From contig NC_034012.1 of the NCBI RefSeq assembly GCF_000346465.2, forward strand, positions 23,078,719-23,142,718: DNA of 64,000 bases, read 5' to 3'. The translations under genes and the position numbers were made by a program. The notes beneath the pieces were generated by a model. The model made no database searches and was not told the DNA's origin. It worked only from the letters and a program-made list of their open reading frames with translations. Source of the DNA: Prunus persica (lineage: Eukaryota > Streptophyta > Magnoliopsida > Rosales > Rosaceae). Shown piece after piece: positions 24,757-35,977 of this stretch (its first letter is position 1; the number at the start of each line of letters is the position of its first letter).

Positions 24757-26290
24757 AGCAAAAAGACGACGGTAAATCACCGTCGTGTATTCGGTTTTTC
24801 AATGGTCGTGGAATCCACCGTCATCTTTTCCCTCATAAACCACGACGCTAAATCACCGTCGTTGTTAAAATATACAACGTCATCAACAAATACAAAACGA
24901 CGTCTTTGTACTGCAAAAAGATCTAAAAAAGCAGTCAAGGATGAGAATAGACGACCAACTCTCTAAAAAAACGGTCGTTAAAAAGGAAAAATATGACACA
25001 TATTAACAGAACAAGGCCGCAAGATAGACATACAACGACGAAAATAAAAATACGACGCCGTTAAATATCATTTTCACGACAATAAAAAATATGACGTCTT
25101 TAAATACATTAGAAGACGACGTTATTGACACCTACTACGTCGCCTATATAAAAACAGCCGTCGTAAAATAAATTTTCCACTTCGATTTTTCTATAAAAGA
25201 TGACGTGGAAATAGTTGTCAGTGTCATTACTTACGACGTATGTATTTATAGAGTAGACGTTGAACGACGAAACAACGTCGGTTACAAATATATGAGAGTC
25301 GTATTACAAAATTTATACGTCCTATTTTCAGAAACAAACAACGACGATAAATATTAGACGTTGTTAAATAAAACAACGTCGAAAACAAATAAAAACAGAC
25401 GTGTTTAGTCTGCTAAAGTTCTAAAAAATAGTCGAGGATGAGAATAGACGACCAACTCAAACAAATCACCGTCGTTAAAAAGGAAAAATATGACACATAT
25501 TAAAAGAACAAGGCCGCAAGATAGACATACAACGACGACAACTAAAACACTACGCCGTTAAATATAATTTTCACGACAAGAAAAAATATGACGTCTTTAA
25601 ATACATGAGAAGACGACGTTATTGAAATCTACTACGTCTCTTATTTACAAACAACCGTCGTGAAATAAATTTTCCACTTCGATTTTTCTAAAAAAGATGA
25701 CGTGGAAATAGTTGTCAGTGTCATTATTTACGACGTATGTATTTATATAGTTGACGTTGAAATTCGAAACAACGTCGGTGGCATGTATATAGTCGACGTT
25801 GTATTTATATGTATTCAATACTCACGACGCACTTATTAATATAGACGACGTTGAACTTCTAAACAACGTCGGTTCCAAATAAATGAGAGCCGTATTACAG
25901 AACATATAGACGGCGTTGATTATGATGAGAGCCGTATTACAAATAACGTCGTTTAATTGATATTAGACGGCGGTTATGATGAATTACCGTCGGAATTCAT
26001 TTCGTTCCTCTTCGTTTATAAAAGAACTTGCGACGTGGAAAATGTATGATGACGTCGTATTTTTTAACGTTCAGATTATATATCTCGTTTTTTAGACGTC
26101 GGTATTATGGGATTGGAGTCGTGTTATTTTGAATTACATGACGGTTCTTAATCCTTCCCCGACGTGATATCCTGAATAATTGCTTCACAATAGCGTCGTG
26201 GTTCTTCATTGTTACGTTGCTTTAAGACGTCGGTAAATATGCTGAATAACTGGTTCACAATAACGTCGTGTTTTATTTGAACGTAGAAAG
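24757..26290. repeat. CACTA left subterminal repeat region
   Basis: Dense short motifs around ACGACG, CGTCGT and GACGTGG in both orientations, many as facing pairs with short spacers. It includes a tandem duplication of about 390 bp: 24875-25265 is repeated at 25372-25762 (offset about 497 bp), with shared landmarks atgagaatagacgacc and aaggccgcaagatagac. No coding sequence. Confidence 0.88.
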
Positions 26291-26352
26291 TGAAGAAATC
26301 ACATTACAATATATTACAAAATTAATGTCATACACTGCCAATTACATAAGCA

Positions 26353-29300
26353 TCATTCAATCCATATATCTTCACACCCATCTCGAATATTTTGACCGCC
26401 TAACTCACCCACCAGTTCATCAAATGTGTCAACATTTGGCATCCCTCTAGTAAATGGCTCACACTCAATTATCACATCACCTAAGACTTCATCACCAATA
26501 ACATCATTATATTCTCTATTAGGCATTGATAACACTACCGACCAACCACGATGCATCGGGTCGTCAACAAAAAATATTTGTTTGACTTGAGAAGCCAAAA
26601 CAAATTGGTCATTCCTATGTCCAATTTTACTCAAATCTACAAGGGTAAATCCAAGTTCGTCGACTACAAGACCAGAACTATCTATCCAATCACACCTAAA
26701 GACTGGGATTGTAAACTTTTGGTAGTCAAGGTCCCAAATTTCTTGAATGACACCATAGAAACCCATATTTGAGAGAATTGGGTTTTTATCCTTGGCACTA
26801 GCAACTTGCATGGTATGTGCAAGTAAATAAACTCCACTATTTTGAGTTGTCCGCACATCATCTTGTGCCTTGATATTGAATTTAATACCTTTAATAAGAT
26901 AGCTCCTATATAATAGCACTGACATGTTTGGACCAGCTGCTAGCCACCTTAAATTTTCTGATACGCCATGATTGTCTTCCTCAAGTTCACTTTGAACCTG
27001 CAAATTAATCATATCTTAATTCAATCTAACATATAAATAAGAAGAAAATTAAAAGAGAAATATGTTATTCAACAACATATACCTTGAAGCATAGCCATTG
27101 AATGAAAGTGCTCTTGTGCTTATCCTGCAGCCACTTTGTTCTCTTTCTAAATTTTGGATAAGCAGTCTTGATGTGGATCATATGTTGCCTACATGACACG
27201 AAAAATTCAAGCATTACGGTCCCAAATATAGAAGATAAACATAAGAAATAATTTAAAATGGAAACTTAAAGAATAAAACTCATACGTACTCGATATAAGG
27301 TAGGACTTCCTCCGTATTCTCCAAGACATATAGATGTGCTTGATTCAACAGGTCCTGATCAACTACGCTCACTGTGCAACCTGATAATGGCTTTGAAAGT
27401 CCCATCTTTTGGCTTGAAGGCACTCCAACTGTACTAACATCAGATAAATGCTGAGTACAAAACTCTACCGCTTCTTCAGCTATATACCGCTCAGCAATGC
27501 AACCTTCGGGACGAGTACGATTCTGAACATACCCCTTCAGCACTTTCATATATCTTTCAAACGGATACATCCACCTAAAATATACTGGCCCACATAGACG
27601 AACTTCTCTGACAAGATGTACTACTAGATGAACCATGATATCAAAGAATGAAGGGGGAAAGTACTTCTCAAGCAAACACAGAGTAACTACTACATCTTCT
27701 TCCAACTTATCTAGCTTGGAAACATCAACAGTCTTTGCACATATAGCATTGAAGAAGAAGCACAAACGAGTTATTGCATACCTTGCAGGCTTCTCCAAAA
27801 CAGAACGAATTGCCACAGGGAGCAATTGTTGCATTAAGGTATGACAATCATGTGATTTAAGGCCAAGAAGTCTTGAATCTTGTAAAGATACAAGATTTTT
27901 AATATTTGAAGAATAACCTTCAGGGACCTTCATACCATAGAAAGAATTGCAAACCTCTCTCTTCTCTGCTCTTGACAAATTCCAAGGCCCAGGAGGCAAA
28001 CGAGTACGTCTTTCTCCATACTCGGGTTGCAAATCAGTTTTGACCCCCATGTTCAATAAATCTAATCGAGCAGCAATCCCATCTTTATTTTTTCCAGGGA
28101 TCTCCAGCAATGTACCAATGATACTATCGCAAACATTCTTCTCAATGTGCATAACATCTAGGGCATGCCTCACAGGAAGGTATTTCCAATACTCGAGATC
28201 AAAGAATATTGATTTCTTCTTCCAACAAACTCTGTCACCATTTTCAACCATATGCAGCACTTCTTCTCCGGTTAATGGCTCGGGAGGTATGCCATATTCA
28301 GGTTTCCCATTAAAAGCTGCACGTTGCCTCCTATATGGATGATTGATTGGTAACCATTTTCTATGCCCAATGTAACAAATTTTGTGGCCATTTTTCAACC
28401 TGTGACTAGGTGTATCATCGCCGCATATTGGACAAGCTTTATATCCTTTAACAACACAACCAGATAAGTTTCCATAGGCGGGGAAATCATTAATTGTCCA
28501 CATTAATGCAGCTCTGAGTGTAAAGTATTCTCCATTATGTGCATCATACACTCCTCTAATCCCATCCCATAAAGATTTTAAATCATCAATCAAAGGCTCC
28601 AAGTAGACGTCTATATCATTTCCGGGTTGTTTAGGACCGGAAATCAATAAGGTTAACATCATGAACTTTCGTTTCATGCACAGCCATGGAGGGAGATTAT
28701 ATGTAACTAAGATAACCGGCCAACAACTATATCTGCTACTTAGAGAACTGTGGGGATTGAATCCATCAGATGAAAGAGCCAATCTCAAGTTTCTCGGCTC
28801 ATTACCAAACTCAGGCCATTTATCATCAAGAAGTTTCCAAGACGGGGAATCCGCCGGATGAGACATCTGACCGTCAATTGATTTTCTAGCAGCATGCCAA
28901 GTCAAACTCTTAGCTGTCTCATGTGATTGAAACATCCTTTTAAACCTTGGAATTGGAGGAAAATACCACACCACCTTCGCTGGCACACCCTCTTTCAAGA
29001 TTGAATCTTTGCCTTCCTTCCACCTTGAGATACCACAAGTAGGACAATTAGTTGAATCCTCATACTCCTTCCTATACAAGATGCAATCATTGGGGCATGC
29101 GTGCATTTTCTCATAACTCAGCCCCAATGCACACAAAGTCTTTTTAGCCTCATACATAGAGGTTGGTATTGTATTTCCTTCTGGAAGCAAATCGCCTTGA
29201 AGTATCAATAATTCTGTAAAACAGACATCACTCATCCCATGTTTTGCCTTCAAATTATACAACTTCACTAATGCCGATAACTTCGTGTACTTTCTACAAC

Positions 29301-29700
29301 CAGGGTACACTGGTTGATCTCCATCCCCAATCACATTGGCAAACTCATACGGATCGGAACCAAAATCACCAAAATCATTATCATCCATATCAATTTCTTC
29401 AGACACAAAACTGTACCTACTATGGCCATCATCTTCTTCAACATTTCTACTAGCATTAGTAGTTGCTTCCCAAGGTTCTCCGTGAAATGTCCAATTCTTA
29501 TAGCTTTGGTCAATTCCATTAAAGTATAAGTGATCCCTTATAATTCCAACCCCAAACAACTTCAAATTAACACATTTAACACATGGACAACGGATATGTG
29601 TTGTAGTTAGAAGATTTTCTACAGCAAAGTTCAAAAATGCTTCCACCCCAAACTCATATGCCTTCGATCTTCTATCCGAGTGCATCCATGACTTATCCAT
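26353..29700 (-). CDS. TNP2-type CACTA transposase
   Basis: Catalytic transposase of the En/Spm superfamily, acting in the nucleus on the CACTA ends. Three exons with consistent phase: 29700-27290, 27188-27083 and 26997-26353, about 1053 aa with no internal stop. It starts MDKSWM, the usual start of this family, followed by the transposase-associated zinc domain (CPCVKCVNLK, IRDHLYFNGID). The TNP2 domain follows with GCVVKGYKACPICGDDT, CYIGHRKWLP and DVMHIEKNVCDSIIGTLL. A DUF4218-like part comes next (MVHLVVHLVREVRLCGPVYFRWM, PFERYMKVLKGYVQN), and the last exon carries a DUF4216-like part (FYGVIQEIWDLDY, VFRCDWID, GFTLVDLSKIGHRNDQFVLASQVKQIFFVDD). The domain set is complete for the family. 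The copy looks young, consistent with the intact frame. Confidence 0.93.
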
Positions 29701-29891
29701 CTCCGACACTATAACCTATTATCTATAATAAAGTGAAAATACAGGCAATGACCATCACTATAGCAGATTATACAAAGATCTAATAGCAAGTAATACACAA
29801 CAGAGACGACGGGTTTTAAACAAAAACAGACGTATTTGGCATATATAGACGACGGATTTTCAACAGACGTCGTCTAATATAAGTAATACAA

Positions 29892-29957
29892 ACGACGGTT
29901 TATGAAAAAACCGTCGTGTATAAGTAATACAACGACGGTTTTTTCATAAACCGTCGT
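29892..29957. repeat. Perfect 26-bp inverted repeat with 14-bp spacer
   Basis: acgacggtttatgaaaaaac-cgtcgt at 29892-29917 is the exact reverse complement of 29932-29957. Each arm itself begins with ACGACGG and ends with CCGTCGT, so the site presents four motif copies. It lies about 200 bp upstream of the TNP2 start codon. Confidence 0.9.
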
Positions 29958-30301
29958 GTAATCGTCGTCGTATGCCTAAAAAGGCGTCGTGTCTCAGTTT
30001 ATTTTCAAGAACCCAAAACCCATTAAGAACACAACATATATATGAAACCAAGCAAGAAACCAACATATACATGAAACCAAGCATGAAAACAATAAATCCA
30101 TTCCCAATTCAACATAACATAGGGTGATTAAAAGATCCGACAAAATTAAATCCATTCCCAATTCAACATAACAGATAATGTAATCCATGAACCCATTAAA
30201 CAGAAAATCCATGAACCCATACTTATAAGCACATTATTAACAGATCGCAAAGCATATACCTAGAACCCTTAACAAAACAACTAATATCATTCATGATTTA
30301 C

Positions 30302-30401
30302 NNNNNNNNNNNNNNNNNNNNNNNNNNNNNNNNNNNNNNNNNNNNNNNNNNNNNNNNNNNNNNNNNNNNNNNNNNNNNNNNNNNNNNNNNNNNNNNNNNN
30401 N
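30302..30401. other. Assembly gap (100 N)
   Basis: Exactly 100 undetermined bases, the conventional length for a gap of unknown size. It falls inside the CACTA internal repeat region, where short-period repeats would defeat assembly, so the real distance may differ. Confidence 1.
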
Positions 30402-31590
30402 TAGGGTTTGTACTTACAGGTTGGACGAGCTCACAGATTCGACGGAGCCTGGAGAGTGCAACTTTTAATTAGAGCAGAAGTGAGAGAGCGAAATGTTATG
30501 TTGCGCGAAATCTGAAAATTTTAGGGTTCAGGGTTAGAAGTATAAGAATAAGAGCCAAATATAAAAAAATTTAGGACGCGCGCAAATTTTTAGAGCGCGC
30601 GCTCTTTAAAACGTCGAAAGAAAAACCATGGCGAAAGTTCTACAAGAACCGACGTAAATGTAATATTCCACGACGGAAACACTGAACGTAACGCCGTTTA
30701 TTTTGACGCTTCATTTTTCGGATTAATTTTAAATTTATTTTGAATATTTTGATATAAAGACGACTGAAAAACCACGTCGGGGTTAAGAAATTGAAAACGT
30801 TGTAAATTATAATAGACGACTTACATATTAAAATGACGTCGTTTAAAGTAGAAACCATGTCGGATAATTTACTGCACGACGTAACATATGTATTCCACGA
30901 CTCAATCACCGTCGTTAACAATTAATACCCTAAACCCTTAAAACTAAATTATATAATTTTAAAAATTAAGTTTATAAAAGGGTTTAAGGTTTTACAGCCT
31001 AATATATACCCTAGACTACCCAAAAATTATACTTTAAAAATAAACCCCAATAAATAACAACCCTAATCTCTAAACCCTAGACTCTAAACCCTAAACCATA
31101 AAACTAGAAGTGATTTTATGACTCATCAAAACAATTTTGTTTTGGATGTTCATTTTAAATTTTTGTTATTCAAAATGAATTTTTTCAAGGTTTAGGGGGA
31201 AGAAAATATATCAATGACTTCATAGGAGTTGACTTTGCATTTTTCTGATTTATTTTAAATTTATTTTGAATATTTTGATATAAAAATAATAAAATATTCT
31301 TATCACAACAACAAACCACGTCGGTGTTAATAAATTGTAGACGTTGTAAATTGTAATAGACGACTAAGTTGTTAAAATGACGTCGTTTAATGAGAAACGA
31401 TGGCGGATATTTAACTATCCGACGTAAAATATATATTCCACGACTTAACCGCTGTCGTTACAAAGTACTACCCTGAACCCTTAAGAAATTGAAGACGTTG
31501 TAAACCATAAACGACTCCATTGTTCAAAGAACGTCGTCTAAATATCCTTTTACGTCGGATTTGTTTAAAACGAAACCACAAAAAACGACG

Positions 31591-31595
31591 GCTTT
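31591..31595. repeat. Target-site duplication of LTR retrotransposon, left copy
   Basis: Five-bp gcttt immediately before the left LTR, repeated at 42137-42141 immediately after the right LTR. The flanking sequence on both sides is CACTA subterminal-type repeat, which proves insertion into the CACTA element. Confidence 0.88.
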
Positions 31596-33175
31596 CGTTG
31601 GTAAATTTTAACAACAATATTAAAACCTTGCAAGTGCACAAATCAAATGATAGTATAGTAAGCAAGCAAGGGTCGATCCCACGGAGATTGTGATCTAAAG
31701 AGATGTTTATCAATGTCACGCAATGAAAATCAAAACAAAGGACTTCCAAACACACGCCAACACCAAGGGGGGTTTTGATTTGTTTTTGTGAATCAAACAA
31801 AATAAGGAAAAGGAAACAAAAGAGAATTTAAATTAGAGTTTAAGAGAAATTGGTTTAAAATCAATCAAGAACAATAGCTAGGACTTACTATCCACCTCCA
31901 AACAATCAATCAATCCTTAAACAACAATAGATAATCAATTTCTAGCAAGCATATGATGACGACACTCACAACAAGATCATGGCATTTGACTCGAGTTGTA
32001 TGATTCTCTCTTAAGTGTATGTAAAGTGTATGGCATTTACATCAATACGTGTATTCTTAATTGAAATCTAGTATGGCATTTACTCAAATTAACAATCAAG
32101 AATCCATTAAGATCAAAGAGAATATGAGTGTCACAAAAACCCTAAAACATGGCATTTGTTATTAGGAATTCAAGAATCGATTTCTCATAACTAGTTCTTA
32201 ACCCAATTATTCGTTGCAAACAAGAACACATTCAATATGGCAATTGACCTATGTTCTACAACAATTTAATTCCAATACATGCTTCTAAGTTAGCTACTCA
32301 AAGAAACAAAATACCAGAATTCACATAACATAGAGAAACCGAAATCATCACGCTTGTAGAAACTAAAAATCCATTAAACTTGTTTATAAAATTGAAATCA
32401 TGTCTAGGGCTTCAAGATTAAGCCCTAACTAACAAGAAATTAGTTACTCATGGTCTTGGATGAACTCAAAAATAAATACATAAGAACTGAAAATTAAAAG
32501 AAGGAAGGAAAAGAAAGAACTCGTTCGCAGCTTTCTCCTCTTGCGCGGTTGGTCTCTTTTGGACGTGAATGCTTTTTCTCCGGCCTTGGCTCGTCTTTTA
32601 TATCACTTATATCAGAGTTCTAAACCCTAAATTTGACTGAAAAGTCGTCCAAGAAGTCTTGGTAAACAAGGAATCCAAATAGGAAAGTAAAAATCACAAT
32701 TCCTAACTCCACTGGGAAATACAGCTCAGCCCAATGTTCACACGATTTGGGGATCTTTGACCTTGTAGAAAAATCATTAAAAATATATTTTAGAAAGATA
32801 AATGTCTTATCTTTCCAACCATATATAGCACGTAACTTGAAAAATTCGGAAAGGCTTCCGTTTCTTCACATTCACGTAACATGTACGAAACTGTCCTGTC
32901 TGCACGTGGGCTAACTTTACTTGTAATAATGTACCAATTGGCTCGGTAGAAAATTCTAGAAAAATCATAGATTGAACTTCAAGATGTTAGCTTTCATCTC
33001 CAATTGGTCTTGCGCTAAAATTCCTCCGAAAAGTTGATTTTCCCTTAAAAACCTTCTAAGAGCGCAGAAAAGCTGAAAATCAGAAAAATAAAGTAATAAG
33101 CCCTTTTTAAATCTAATTCTCTTACAAAACCAAAGTAAAAAGAGTACATAAATGAGTATATTTATGGACTTATCA
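31596..33175 (-). repeat. 3' LTR (full length, 1580 bp)
   Basis: Begins, on the minus strand, tgataagtccataaat at 33175. It ends at 31596 with ...ttaccaacg, where the 5' LTR has ...ttaccaaca. Over the shared about 757 bp I find only two substitutions against the 5' LTR (31596 and 31682), which implies a recent insertion. Confidence 0.92.
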
Positions 33176-34023
33176 AATACCCACAACTTAGATTTTGCTA
33201 GTCCTCGAGCAAAACAAAACGAAAAATAAAAACAAAAGAATAAAGACTCAAGACAAACAAACAACTAAATTCCCAATATTGATCTCAGAGATAATTACCA
33301 ACGGTTAACTAACTTCCAAGAAATAAGCAACATTAACTCAAGGCATTATCAAGGGGTTAACCAAACTTTAATTGAACAACTTGGAGTGTCGTGTGTGAAA
33401 TAGCCAACATTAATATTAACATGACTTATGCTTCACAAAAGTTAAATAACCAAATAAGAACAAGCTTTAACTTCAATTCTCACCAAGGATGTTCACTCCA
33501 ATGAAAGCACTCGAAATTTGACAACGTAGTGTCACTCATATATGTGAGAAGAATCAAATCAGTACGATGTACTCACATAAAATAAAAGCACAAGACAAGA
33601 ATAAAAGATCTCATGGAAAGATATCGCATACTTGAAAACATTTAAACCATCCGACCATAGTCCTTACACACCTATTCTCCACATGAGGAACCACACTTCT
33701 CCTTGGATCAAGTAGGACTTTCACTAAGGTTGTAATAGGGCTTAGGGTGATGGGTGAAACAAGAAAGAGACATAGATGAACAAACGAAGTCTAAGGGCTA
33801 AGTAAAGCTTTCCATGAAATTATAACATCTTGCACTTTAGCACACAATTTTATCTTGATACTATCTTTATTTATTTATTTATTTAAAACTCCATTAGCTT
33901 TCTAATCAACCCATGTAATAAGTGTTAGGCCAATAACTCCCAAGCTAGATAGCTTTAGGGTATTAAGTGTAAAACACTCCTCGGGCTTAAAAACTCGAGT
34001 TGAAAAGGCTTCGGAATCAGGCC

Positions 34024-34055
<32 letters not shown>

Positions 34056-35977
34056 TAGTATCATATACACATGATTGAACAATTTGTGCAATTCTCCCTT
34101 AACCATGAAAGTGCTCTACAAAACTCCTTAGAAGGGTGTAGGATAAATATGCAAAAGGTTCAGGTGAAGAGAATTGGGTAAAGAATGATAAAGGCTTACA
34201 TAAAAGGCACAAGGGGTTGACTACGGATAAAATTGATATGGGTTGGCTGGAAAGGCTCAAACGAATGAAACAATGCCTATATCACTTCCTAGGATCCGTG
34301 TGGTTCATGAAATATGCCTCAAATAGATAATGAAAGTAGTTCTAGCAAACAATTTAAACATCCTCAAGTACTTGACCAAAACAAAGAATAATGAGATCAC
34401 AACGACTTGTAGACATGAAAATTATAGAATAGTATATAACACTCAGGGAAGAAAGGTATAGGCTCAAAAGCTCACATAATAAGGGTTGTACAAGTCTACA
34501 CTAGCCTTATTTGGGAATTTAAATCATGTGAACTCCAATCAAAACTCATATTAATATGGCTATGTGCAAAAATATTTGCCAAGTTTAATCACAAAACTAA
34601 GGTTAACACAAGGATAATGTAAAGAATTAATATCATGCTCACAATTCCTTGCAAGTTAATTGTCAATAAAATTCAATCTCATCATAGAATTGGGAAGTGA
34701 CTACTACAAAAAAATAAAAACTAGACTCAAAGTTAAAGAAAATATTTTTAGGTTTTTATGACATTTTTCTGATTTTTTATTTTTTTATTTTTTTAAAAGA
34801 AAAAAACTGAAAACAAAACAAAACAATAGAATAAAAACTAATTAAATAAAAACCAAAAGTTGAAGAGGGATTGAAAATCAATAAACAATGCTGCAGTTCT
34901 GACCCAGGCGCAAAGAATGACATGTATCTCACAAAATACTTGGCCAAAGTTCACGTTCTTCATATGGTTGGATTCAGATCGAAAAAACAAAGAACGCAAC
35001 GTGGGCCAAAATACAAAAGCAGCAGCAGAAAAGGACATAATTTGAAACAAAGACAGAGGACTGCTGCAGCATACATTATGAAACCAAAGAACTCAATCAC
35101 CCACAACTTAAAACAAACATTGTCCTCAATGTTAAAAACAAAGAAACATAAGTCATGCAAATTCATTTAAAGAGAGAGAGAGGGGTGTGAGAACTTCCCG
35201 GGTTTGTGTAGATGTATGGATGAGCAAAGCGTAGAATACGTCGAAATGAGAGAGGATAGACAATGAGACGAACTCAAACACCCACAACTTGTGTCTTTGA
35301 ATGCCAACGGACCCGTAATAGCTCCTTAAAGTCTCGGAATGCGATGAAATTGGAACGAAATTGAGCTGGATATGTAATCATGAAAATCTGGAAATCTAAC
35401 TTTTAGCGACGAAAAATCTGATGAACACCGTCGCTAAAACCTCTTTGGTGACGAAAAATCTTCAAATTCTGGGCAAAACAGCAGCTGCCTTTTTTTTGTG
35501 TTTTAGGTCCTTTTTTGAGCTTCAAATCGTCCTAAAACATAATGTAGGCCACCGGAGACCCAAACCTGGTCCAAATCATCAGAATAACCATTCTAAACAT
35601 GTTGGTGGCATCAGATTGACCTGAAAAACAGCAAAAAATAAATTAGGCAGAAATTCTAGTTTTGACCAAACTAAGAACATAAAAGCTATTTTTCTGTTTT
35701 CTGGTATCTAAACTCAGCCAATGACCAAAAACACCTCTGTAACACGTTTGAAACATGCTGCAAACACCCTAGGGCTATAAAAATGCGAAAATTTATCTTT
35801 GGAACACAAAATCCATAGTTTGAAGACACAAAACATAACAAAAACAAAAATATGAAAATTTACGAGAAATCACACATAAACTAAAAACAAAGACGAAAAC
35901 AAAAGTTAAGAATGCTTGGGTTGCCTCCCAAGAAGCGCTTCTTTATAGTCGTGAGCTAGACACTGTTCTTTAGATGA
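33176..35977 (-). other. Retrotransposon 3' untranslated region
   Basis: Non-coding 2.8 kb between the pol stop and the 3' LTR. A T/A homopolymer pair at 34023-34056 could form a hairpin. The purine-containing word aagttgtgggt, which on the minus strand directly precedes the 3' LTR as the likely polypurine tract, recurs near 35098-35108 and 35280-35290. Athila elements often carry an env-like frame here; only short frames without membrane or signal features are present. Confidence 0.7.

Larger units (their letters stand above)
29701..31590. repeat. CACTA internal region upstream of TNP2, with repeats
   Basis: Non-coding, rich in ACGACG/CGTCGT. It contains an exact inverted pair at 29892-29917 and 29932-29957. 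It also has a diverged direct duplication of about 215 bp (30718-30935 and 31238-31455, sharing the tttattttgaatattttgat and aatgacgtcgttta landmarks). Between the copies is an AT-rich stretch with degenerate ccctaaa-like words. This segment must also hold the TNP2 promoter. Confidence 0.75.

Noticed and set aside
24757..26290. CRISPR-like array from regularly recurring ACGACG words
   Set aside because: Eukaryotic DNA; motifs are short, occur in both orientations and at irregular spacing. CACTA subterminal repeats explain them.
31020..31110. Telomere-like ccctaaaccctagac words
   Set aside because: Only a few degenerate units scattered in AT-rich CACTA sequence; too short for an interstitial telomere array.
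33176..35977. Possible env-like gene downstream of pol
   Set aside because: Only short frames (at most about 100 codons), with no signal peptide plus transmembrane layout and no splice acceptor support.
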